Source: CAZRGV01 sp964599655
GTDB lineage: Bacteria > Planctomycetota > Planctomycetia > Isosphaerales > Isosphaeraceae
Assembly (NCBI GenBank): GCA_964599655.1
Contig: CAZRGV010000057.1
Coordinates: 1-36,439 of the forward strand
Reading direction: 5' to 3'
DNA length: 36,439 nucleotides
The notes beneath the pieces are model-generated. The model was not told the DNA's origin, ran no database searches, and saw nothing but the letters and a program-made list of their open reading frames with translations. The translations under genes were made by a program, and so were the position numbers. Of this stretch, positions 1-6,471 are shown in pieces. Each line of letters opens with the position of its first letter. Within the stretch, counting starts at the first letter, position 1.

Positions 1-889
1 GGACCGCGGCATCGACCTCGCGCGCCTCGACCCCCGGCCCCAGCATCGACTCGCCGGCGGCGATGGCGGCCACGCAACCCTCGAACCGGCGGTTCTGCGC
101 GGGGGTGGGATTGCCGCCGATGAGAAGCGTGTTGGCCAAATCCCCTCGGTAGCCGTCGATGACCACCGAGAAGTCCAGGATGTAAAGATCGCCACGATCA
201 AGCGTGCGATGCGAAGGGGGCCCGAGCCGCCGACGGACCCCATGCCCGCAGGCGAAATCGCCGTAAACGAGGGCCCGCTCTCCGGCCACGGCGAGGCAAG
301 CATTCTCGACGAGATGGAAGGCCTCAAACTCGGTCATGCCCGGCCGGATCTGGGCCAGGGCCGCCGCCTGCCCGGCCTCTCCGGCGCGAATGGAACGGCG
401 AAGGACCTCGACCTCGTCGGGGTCCTTCGCTCGTCGCAATGTATGCAGGGTCGAACGGATGTCGATCCATTCCGACTTGGGATTCCGGTCGCGAAGGGCC
501 TCGACGAGGGCGACCGGCGCGGAGTCGGCCTCGATGCCAAACCGCGACGCGTCGAGGGACGAGAGCACGTCCAGGGTCGATCGCAGGAGTTGCTGGCGAC
601 GATGGGGAGCCGACTGGGTGGCGTCGTACCAGATCGGGGCGACCACCTCATCCACGTGGGCGGTCTCCAGGAAGGGGCGAATCAGATTATCGCCGATCAG
701 GATCGCCCGATCTGGCGTCAGAACCAGGAAGGCCGCGGCCTCGTTGGTGCGGAACGTGAAGGGCGAGGGAGCGTATCCCGACAGGTAGGTCAGGTGGTTC
801 GGCTCAGTTATGACGAGACAATCGCAGGGGCTCGCGAGATTTTCCCAGAATCTACGTCGTCTTGACTCACAACCCTCTGGTGTAATCAT
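1..889 (-). CDS. M24-family metallopeptidase (Xaa-Pro aminopeptidase-like), C-terminus beyond window
   Basis: The visible 296 codons start at ATG 889 and run off the left edge, so the C-terminal part is missing. The N-terminal half looks like a creatinase-type N-domain (LVITEPNHLTYLSGY near residue 30). It leads into the M24 pita-bread fold. The first two metal-ligand aspartates are recognisable in LDFSVVIDGYRGDLANT, which matches the D...GYxxD pattern of PepP-like enzymes. The later His and two Glu ligands would lie outside the window. Members hydrolyse X-Pro bonds or related amides with two metal ions in the cytoplasm. The exact substrate cannot be read here. An in-frame TAA lies 15 nt upstream of the ATG, which fixes the start closely; the ribosome site is weak (AAGAG). 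It is the first gene of a minus-strand group with little spacing to the DUF1080 gene behind it. Confidence 0.85.
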   Translation of the reverse strand, partial: MITPEGCESRRRRFWENLASPCDCLVITEPNHLTYLSGYAPSPFTFRTNEAAAFLVLTPDRAILIGDNLIRPFLETAHVDEVVAPIWYDATQSAPHRRQQLLRSTLDVLSSLDASRFGIEADSAPVALVEALRDRNPKSEWIDIRSTLHTLRRAKDPDEVEVLRRSIRAGEAGQAAALAQIRPGMTEFEAFHLVENACLAVAGERALVYGDFACGHGVRRRLGPPSHRTLDRGDLYILDFSVVIDGYRGDLANTLLIGGNPTPAQNRRFEGCVAAIAAGESMLGPGVEAREVDAAV

Positions 890-986
890 TTGTTTACTCT
901 TTTATGACCACCTGCCTCTTCAAGGGGGGCTTCGTTTGCGTCCCTTGAAGACGCCAGGGGGGGGGAATGGGGTCGGACTGGTTGGA

Positions 987-1682
987 TCAATCCTTCAAGG
1001 GAAGGAGCCAGATGTTGCGGAACTCGACCTCGTTGCCGTGGTCCTGAAGGAGCAGGGGGCCGTCCTGTCCGGCCGTCATGCCGATCCCGCCTGGGGTGGG
1101 ATCGATTTCCTTGTCGTCGATGATGGTCACGCCGTTCTGAACGACGGTGATGCGGGCTTTCTTGACGACCTTGTCTCCTTCGACCTTCGCCTTGTGGAAG
1201 GTGATGTCGTAGGTTTGCCACTGGAGGGGCGGCTTGCAGGCGTTGACCGACGGGGCGTGCTGGTGATAGATCGCGCCGCAGTCGTTGTTCTGGGGCTTGA
1301 GGCCGTAGGAGTCAAGCACCTGAACCTCGTAGATACCGCTGACGTAGACGCCAGAGTTGCCGCGTGCCTGACCCCGAGCCTTGGGCATGTAGGGGACGTT
1401 GAACTCGACGTGGAGCTGGCAATCGCCGAAGGATTGCTTGGTCTTGATGATGCCCTTGCCGGGTCCGACGGTGAAGAACGAGTCGTGGACGGGCCAGTCG
1501 GCGGGGGTCTTTCCGTCCTGCTTGACCCAGCCGTCGAGCTGGCCGGAGTCGAAGAGGACGACAGCGCCCTCGGGGGGCTTCGCGCCCAACGACTTGTCAT
1601 TGAGTTTCGGCTCGTCGGCGATCACGGATGACCTCAGGCCGAGGGCGGCCAGGACGGCGAAGCAAAGACAGAAGCGGCTCAT
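987..1682 (-). CDS. Secreted DUF1080 (3-keto-disaccharide hydrolase-like) protein
   Basis: 231 residues. ATG 1682 opens a clear signal peptide (MSRFCLCFAVLAALGLRSSVIA, cleavage near residue 22) and has an AAGGAAG-like site upstream. A longer in-frame extension to 1790 would bury the signal, so I reject it. The mature part is one DUF1080 concanavalin-like beta-sandwich: VVLFDSGQLDGW near the start, GNSGVYVSGIYEVQVLDSYG in the middle, and EVEFRNIWLLPL at the end. DUF1080 proteins are greatly expanded in Planctomycetes, and some members hydrolyse 3-keto-glycosides. The substrate of this copy is not visible. It is expected to act outside the cytoplasm. The gene lies between the peptidase and the ABC transporter with no sign of coupling to either. 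Confidence 0.88.
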   Translation of the reverse strand: MSRFCLCFAVLAALGLRSSVIADEPKLNDKSLGAKPPEGAVVLFDSGQLDGWVKQDGKTPADWPVHDSFFTVGPGKGIIKTKQSFGDCQLHVEFNVPYMPKARGQARGNSGVYVSGIYEVQVLDSYGLKPQNNDCGAIYHQHAPSVNACKPPLQWQTYDITFHKAKVEGDKVVKKARITVVQNGVTIIDDKEIDPTPGGIGMTAGQDGPLLLQDHGNEVEFRNIWLLPLKD

Positions 1683-1798
1683 GGGAGTCTTCCTTACCAG
1701 CGGGTGGTCGAGTTCGTCGCCGCCACGGGGCGGCGGATCAGGCACGTACATGCTCGCCAGTGTACACTCGATGACGCTCGCCGCAAGCAATCAGTGTC

Positions 1799-2596
1799 TC
1801 AGGGATGTCGCTCGAGGTGTTCGAGTTGGAGTTGCTCGGCCGTGTTGAAGTAGCGTCTGAGGCGGCGATGAAGCAGCGCCAGGGTACTGATCGACGCGGT
1901 TCCCGCGATTCCGAGATAGACCAGGATCTGGAACCGGAGGGCCACGCCGACGTCGGCGCCCCCGAGAAGCTGGCCCGACATCATGCCCGGAATCGTGACG
2001 AGGCCGGCAATCGTCATGCCGTTGATGACGGGGGTCAAGCCGGCGGCGATCGCGGAACGGAGGGCGGGGCGCGCCGCCTGCCGCGCCGAGGCTCCCAGCG
2101 CCAGCCGCCACTCGATCCGATCGCGATCGGCGCGGATCTCGCCATCGAGCCGCTCGATGGCCAGGGCCAACGCGTTGACACTGCCGCCGAGCATCATGCC
2201 GAGCAAGGGGAGCACCACGGTCGGGTCATACCAGTGATCGACGTGCAGCGCGGCCTTCAAGGCCAACGACATCACGACGAACACGCCGAGCGTCAAGGCA
2301 AGAAACGCCTCGACCCGTAACGAGCCGCTCGGCCTGGTCTGCCGGCTGACCACCGCGTGCGACGAGATGAGAAGCATCAACAGCACGACGCCGGAGACCA
2401 GCCAGGGATTGTCGGAATCGAACAGCCAACGGAGGACCACGCCCAGCGCGACCAACTGAGACACCATGCGGGCGATCGACACGGCCAAGGGACGAACCTG
2501 ACCAAGCCCCCGCAAGGCGAGCAGTCCCATGCCGGCCAGCACCGGCAGCGCGAGGATCGCGAGTCCGTCCCACGAAGGTCCCATCATGCCCGTCAC
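1799..2596 (-). CDS. fetB: FetB-like ABC transporter permease (UPF0014/YbbM family)
   Basis: 265 residues, about seven hydrophobic segments, and the family-typical segment EIRADRDRIEWRLALGAS followed by AARPALRSAIAAGLTPVINGMTIAGLVTIPGMMSGQLLGG. This is the UPF0014 signature region. In E. coli FetAB exports iron and raises peroxide resistance. Iron as the substrate here is inferred from family only. GTG 2596 overlaps the TGA of the ATPase gene by four bases (GTGA), which points to translational coupling. ATG codons at 2587 and 2584 are alternative starts. The C-terminus ends in a charged cytoplasmic tail. Confidence 0.85.
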   Translation of the reverse strand: MTGMMGPSWDGLAILALPVLAGMGLLALRGLGQVRPLAVSIARMVSQLVALGVVLRWLFDSDNPWLVSGVVLLMLLISSHAVVSRQTRPSGSLRVEAFLALTLGVFVVMSLALKAALHVDHWYDPTVVLPLLGMMLGGSVNALALAIERLDGEIRADRDRIEWRLALGASARQAARPALRSAIAAGLTPVINGMTIAGLVTIPGMMSGQLLGGADVGVALRFQILVYLGIAGTASISTLALLHRRLRRYFNTAEQLQLEHLERHP

Positions 2597-3390
2597 GTCA
2601 AACCTCCTGAAGCGCTGTCATGGTTCCAGAACGAGGCATCGCAGCGGGACAGAACCTCGGCGACGGGCCCCTCGTCGATCACCCGTCCGGCGTCGAGAAC
2701 GATGGCCCTGTCACCGAGCCAGCCGGCGTGTTCCCTGTGGTGACAGACGGCGATCGGGCGCAGCCCGGTCGTGGCGGCCCGCGCCTCGAGGCGATCGGCG
2801 AGCCGACGAGCCGACGCGGGATCGAGCGCGGACGTCGGTTCATCCAGCGCGAGGATCTCCGGTGCCGCTCCGAGCGCCACGGCCAAGGCAAGTCGATGGC
2901 GCTCGCCCCCGGAGAGTCCGGATGCGTCCCGGTCGAGCCAGTCCGGGTTGAGGCCGAACTCGGCGAGCGCGTCGGCCATGGCGTCGCGCGTCGGAACGGC
3001 CTGGCCTCGAACCACGAACGGAAAGGCCAGGTTCTCGGCAAGCGTTCCGGGCAGCGGCCGAGGCGTCTGAAAGACCAGGCCGACCCCCTGGCGAACCACT
3101 CGGACCGGCAAATCGGCCAGCGGGGTGTCACCGACCAGAAGACGGCCCTCCGACGGATCGTCGAGACGATTCAGGAGGCGAAGAAGCGTGCTCTTGCCCG
3201 CGCCCGAGGGGCCAATCAGCACGTAACGGCGGCCCGGTTGAAACACCGTGGTCACGCCCCGAAGGACTTCGGCCCCGCCCCGAACGAGCCGGACGTTCTC
3301 GAGTCGCAACGGAAGCCCCCTCGGCCAGCTCCGGGCCTTCGGGCTTGTGGTGGACGCTCCGGCGTCAAAGGTGGTTGATTCCATGCTCAT
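2593..3390 (-). CDS. fetA: FetA-like ABC transporter ATP-binding protein
   Basis: 265 residues from ATG 3390; ATG 3384 is equally possible, and neither has a strong ribosome site. Nucleotide-binding domain motifs are complete: Walker A GPSGAGKST (about residues 60-68), Q-loop VFQTP, signature LSGGE (about 159-163), Walker B ILALDEP (about 179-185), and an H-loop histidine in AVCHHREH. It is the partner ATPase of the permease that follows with a four-base overlap. The pair forms a two-gene exporter, probably for iron by analogy to E. coli FetA. The gene is transcribed away from the GTPase gene, with the 140 bp between the two starts available for divergent promoters. Confidence 0.85.
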   Translation of the reverse strand: MSMESTTFDAGASTTSPKARSWPRGLPLRLENVRLVRGGAEVLRGVTTVFQPGRRYVLIGPSGAGKSTLLRLLNRLDDPSEGRLLVGDTPLADLPVRVVRQGVGLVFQTPRPLPGTLAENLAFPFVVRGQAVPTRDAMADALAEFGLNPDWLDRDASGLSGGERHRLALAVALGAAPEILALDEPTSALDPASARRLADRLEARAATTGLRPIAVCHHREHAGWLGDRAIVLDAGRVIDEGPVAEVLSRCDASFWNHDSASGGLT

Positions 3391-3533
3391 CGTGGGCGAC
3401 CATGGAAGGGAGGGAAAACGGGAACGAGGCCGCGGCTCCGGCGTTCCAGCCGTCTGGCCCGGCACCTCGAAAACCCGGCACAATTCTCACAACGTTCTTG
3501 TCCGCCAACACGTTCCGTCACGAACGGATTGCA

Positions 3534-4856
3534 ATGCCACTGAACCTGCTTCATCGATTGGATCCCTTGAGGCGCATTCGATGTCCTTCTTGCCTGGAAT
3601 CGTTCTGCCTCTTTCAAATGCATATCCGGTGTGACAAGGCCTGCCTGGCCATGCGCGACTTCACCGTGCCGGATCCGATCCTGACCCGGGTCTTGCAAGG
3701 GCCCAACGCTCCCAACGATCCCGATTCGCAGCTCAAAAGCGTCTGGTGGACCGACCCCCGACACGATCTCCGGCGCGGCTTGAGGCGCCAGTTCGATTGG
3801 ATGCTCGTGCCCTCGTCGCTGACCTGCCCGCGCTGCCGGCAAACCACGGATTGCCGGCTTTGCCCACATTGCCACGCCCAGTTGCCCGATTCGATTTTGA
3901 CGCAGGAGAGCGGCCACATCGCGCTGTTCGGGCCGCAGTCGTCGGGCAAGTCGACCTTCGTCACGGTCTTGATTCACGAGATGGAGGAGCGGATCGGTCC
4001 CGAACTCGGCTTCGTGCTCGACCCGCTCAACGACGAGATCCGGCATCGCTACCGCTTCGAGTATCACAGCAAGATTTATCCGGATGAGGAGTTGGAGGGG
4101 AACGACCCCGAGTTCGCGCTTCACTATGGCCACCAACCGACGCCGCCGAGCCGGGACAACCGCGAGATCCTTCGGCCGTTGATCTATCGGCTCACGACCG
4201 ACGAGGCGCATGGCTCCAAGGCGGCGCTGCTGTCGTTCTTCGACTGCGCGGGGGAAGACCTTGAAAGCGAGGACGAGTCGATCCGCGAGCACTTCCAGGG
4301 GGAGGCAAAGTATATCCGACTGGCGAAGGGAATGGTCCTGCTGGTCGATCCGCTCCGGCTTCGCCCGGTGGCGCTCGACCCTCGACTGAACGCGTTTCCA
4401 AGGAAGGAGTTCAAGTCGGCCGACTATTTGACGATCCTTCGCCGGCTGGCCGACTTTTTCGAAAAACCGTGCAAGACGCCGCTGGCGATCTGCCTGAGCA
4501 AGCTGGACCGATGGGGACCCTTGCTCGGAGAAGAGACGATGCTGCACGAGGTGGCGTGCTCGGTCCCCGGAGCGCGGCCGTTGCCGGCGAACCTCGACGA
4601 TCTCCTTCATGACGAGGTAACCGCCGTGCTCGCGAAGTGGGTCGGCAAGAAGTTCCTCGACCACCTGCGGATCAAGTTTCCCAACCACCGTTTCTTTGCC
4701 TTTTCGACGCTGGGAGACGCGGCGTCGGGGAACGAGAACGAGCCGCTTTCGAGGCCGACGCCGCAGTTGATCGAGCGGCCGATTCTCTGGCTCTTGAGCC
4801 AGCAGGGAATCAACTTCCGGGAGAACCAGAACGCCCAGCCGGAGCTTCTCCGATGA
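3534..4856 (+). CDS. Zinc-ribbon P-loop GTPase-like protein
   Basis: 440 residues from ATG 3534; an upstream in-frame extension to 3345 overlaps the divergent transporter gene and looks non-coding. The N-terminus carries cysteine clusters that should bind zinc: CPSC at 17-20 with C25, C33 and C37, then C98/C101/C107/C110/C113 (CPRC...CRLCPHC). A P-loop NTPase follows: Walker A GPQSSGKST (133-141), Walker B-like FFDCAGED (about 235-242), a hydrophobic strand GMVLLVDPL (266-274), and a CLSKLDRW motif (320-327) at the place of the guanine-specificity NKxD. This matches TRAFAC-type GTPases that occur with zinc ribbons in bacterial multi-gene systems (double-GTPase-like families). GTP rather than ATP specificity is inferred from SKLD. 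The stop overlaps the GrpE gene start (ATGA), so the two proteins are probably made in fixed ratio. Confidence 0.78.
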   Translation: MPLNLLHRLDPLRRIRCPSCLESFCLFQMHIRCDKACLAMRDFTVPDPILTRVLQGPNAPNDPDSQLKSVWWTDPRHDLRRGLRRQFDWMLVPSSLTCPRCRQTTDCRLCPHCHAQLPDSILTQESGHIALFGPQSSGKSTFVTVLIHEMEERIGPELGFVLDPLNDEIRHRYRFEYHSKIYPDEELEGNDPEFALHYGHQPTPPSRDNREILRPLIYRLTTDEAHGSKAALLSFFDCAGEDLESEDESIREHFQGEAKYIRLAKGMVLLVDPLRLRPVALDPRLNAFPRKEFKSADYLTILRRLADFFEKPCKTPLAICLSKLDRWGPLLGEETMLHEVACSVPGARPLPANLDDLLHDEVTAVLAKWVGKKFLDHLRIKFPNHRFFAFSTLGDAASGNENEPLSRPTPQLIERPILWLLSQQGINFRENQNAQPELLR

Positions 4857-5548
4857 CTGAGACACCGTCAGCCGACGACTCGCCCAACCCGCCCACCGTG
4901 CCGGCGGACGAGCCTTCCCAGGCGCAACCCGAAATCCAGAGCGACGTTCTGACGTCGGAGGAAACAGTCGAGAGGGACTCGGAGCGGTCGGTGAGCGCGT
5001 CGGATCTTCGGGCCGCGATCGACAGAATCGCGGCGGCGCTCGGGGGTCGGATCGAGGCGCTTCAGGTCCAGTTCGAGCGCGAGATCCGCGCGGAGGCCAC
5101 CCGCGAGAAGGTGGTCGACCGGCTTCACGCGGAGCTTCAGGAGTACAAGCGAGACCTGCTGCTCTCGATGCTCCGGCCAATCTTTCTCGACCTGATCCAG
5201 CTTCACGACGACATCGGCAAGACCATCGAGGCGTTGGCGACGGGGCCCGAGAACGCTCCAGCGCGGAGCTGGCCGGAGGTTCTGGACGGAATTCGGCAGG
5301 GGATCGAGGATATCCTGTACCGGCAAGGGGTGGAGCCCTTCTCGGGGGAGGGAGACTCGGAAACGTTCGACCCCAAACGACAGCGCGCGGTCTCGGCCAT
5401 CCCGACCGAGGACGCCACGCGCGACCGATTTGTGGCGATCCGACATCGCAAGGGCTTCGTCTCGGGTGAACGAATCATCCGACCGGAAATCGTCTCGGTC
5501 TACACCTTCAAGCCTGGCGGACGCTCCTCAGCCAGTGGACTGGGTTGA
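4853..5548 (+). CDS. grpE: GrpE-family nucleotide exchange factor
   Basis: 231 residues from ATG 4853, which overlaps the GTPase stop by four bases. Residues 1-45 are acidic and low in complexity. A long helix with heptad character follows (about 55-130; REKVVDRLHAELQEYKRDLL), and then the C-terminal beta domain with the GrpE pattern FDPKRQRAVSAIPT, a glycine-centred HRKGFVSGERIIRPEIVSVY, and a final RP-E-V strand. GrpE proteins form dimers through the long helix and release ADP from Hsp70. Coupling to a GTPase rather than to dnaK or dnaJ is unusual. Two Hsp70 genes lie about 3.6 and 6.4 kb downstream. A general housekeeping GrpE may exist elsewhere; this copy may serve the local Hsp70s. Confidence 0.85.
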   Translation: MTETPSADDSPNPPTVPADEPSQAQPEIQSDVLTSEETVERDSERSVSASDLRAAIDRIAAALGGRIEALQVQFEREIRAEATREKVVDRLHAELQEYKRDLLLSMLRPIFLDLIQLHDDIGKTIEALATGPENAPARSWPEVLDGIRQGIEDILYRQGVEPFSGEGDSETFDPKRQRAVSAIPTEDATRDRFVAIRHRKGFVSGERIIRPEIVSVYTFKPGGRSSASGLG

Positions 5549-5896
5549 GCCGAGTGTTCCGGGTGCCACGGGTCGAGGGCGACCCTTGGCATCCGAGACC
5601 GATCGGAAACGCAGCGCAGCCCGGTCCAGGTGCTGAAAGCGTCCCGGTTCGTGAGGCTCCGTCCGGCGGGCCGGAAGCCGGATGTGACGCCATGGTCCGC
5701 CATTTGCTTCGTTTGGGGACGTTCCCGAAATCCACACCGAAACGGCCAATTCCTTCCCGATCTTTGAGCACAAGACGCGCGAAATCAGGGCACACGAGGG
5801 TGCGAAGGCAAGGCCTCGACCGGGGGAATCGGCCAGATCGAGAGGAACCAAGTCGCGACGAAATCCCCTTCCTCCCCAATGGCAGGACTCACCCTC
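5549..5896. other. Intergenic region between grpE and BON gene
   Basis: This 348-base stretch holds the hairpin at 5560-5595 and no convincing gene. Reading frames on both strands are arginine/proline-rich and look like GC-driven shadows. No clear sigma-70 promoter for the downstream BON gene was recognised. Confidence 0.5.
5560..5595 (+). terminator. Strong hairpin 12 nt after the grpE stop
   Basis: Two arms pair as CGGGTGCCA-C-GGGTCG with CGACCC-T-TGGCATCCG around an AGGG loop, with one C-T mismatch and one G-T wobble in about 16 positions. It directly follows the grpE stop, so it fits a transcription end or an mRNA 3' stabiliser. No T-tract follows, so intrinsic termination is uncertain. 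Confidence 0.5.
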
Positions 5897-6121
5897 ATGA
5901 AAAGCCTTTCGGACGCCTTGCCCGAGCTGGTTCGAACGATCGAACGACGCATTCAAGTACGAACATTCGGACGAATTCGCGACCTTCAGGTCATGCTTCT
6001 GGGCAGCTCGATCGTGATTCGAGGTGTCGTCCCTTCGTATTACACGAAGCAGCTTGCCCTGCACGGCGCGCTGGACGCGATTCCCGAAGCCCCGATCGTC
6101 AATGAGATCGAAGTGGCCTGA
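5897..6121 (+). CDS. Small BON-domain protein
   Basis: 74 residues from ATG 5897, chosen because AGGA lies nine bases upstream. ATG 5879 would add six residues but has no ribosome site. The whole protein is one BON domain: a helix (ALPELVRTIERRI), strand VRTFGRIRDLQVMLLGSSIVIRG, the turn VVPSYYTKQ, helix LALHGALDAIPEAP, and a last strand IVNEIEV. BON domains bind lipid or membranes and are often periplasmic, but there is no signal peptide here, so this copy is expected in the cytoplasm. A short hairpin (TCTCG-AATA-CGAGA) follows the stop. Its role in the neighbouring GTPase/Hsp70 block is unknown. Confidence 0.75.
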   Translation: MKSLSDALPELVRTIERRIQVRTFGRIRDLQVMLLGSSIVIRGVVPSYYTKQLALHGALDAIPEAPIVNEIEVA

Positions 6122-6471
6122 CCGGTCGTCTCGAATACGAGATCCGCGCGGGGTCATCCGCCAGGGGACGTCCGCCTTCGGGCACAAATGCGCGTGTTGG
6201 GCCCCTCTCGACGGAACCGCCAAGGATGGGGTTTTCTCCATGCGAAGCGCACCGTCAAACTCTTCTGGGAAGAATTGAGACGGCGGCAACAGGCGGCGGA
6301 CCTCTCGTTCTTGCGTCGGGGCGTCACGATCTGGTTGTGCGGTCGGGCTGAGGGCACGGAGCGCGTCGTTCCCGACCCGACGACCTGATGCCCCGGGTCA
6401 ACAAGGGGATGGAAAACGGACCGCCTCGCGCGCTCGGGAACGAGCACGCGAGGCGGCTCGCGCCCTGGCGG
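6122..6471. other. Intergenic region between BON gene and the VIT-VWA gene (convergent)
   Basis: This 350-base stretch contains a 66-codon plus-strand frame (6188-6388) with no recognisable domain and no clear ribosome site. I do not call it. The right end holds the terminator hairpin of the minus-strand VIT-VWA gene (6421-6456). Confidence 0.45.
6421..6456 (-). terminator. GNRA-loop hairpin terminator for the VIT-VWA gene
   Basis: Ten perfect outer pairs (CCGCCTCGCG with CGCGAGGCGG), one mismatch, then five inner pairs (GCTCG with CGAGC) closed by a four-base loop (GGAA on the plus strand, TTCC on the minus). It begins 15 nt after the minus-strand stop, and a TTTT stretch follows shortly on that strand. 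If the plus strand were transcribed, the RNA loop would be a GNRA tetraloop. Confidence 0.6.

Noticed and set aside
209..865. 218-codon plus-strand frame
   Set aside because: It is opposite the M24 peptidase, whose conserved motifs are on the minus strand.
3387..5180. 597-codon open frame on the minus strand
   Set aside because: It lies opposite the zinc-ribbon GTPase and GrpE genes and has low-complexity Arg/Pro composition without domains.
6188..6388. 66-codon plus-strand frame between the BON and VIT-VWA genes
   Set aside because: No ribosome site or domain, and composition typical of shadow frames. It could be a small gene, but nothing supports it.
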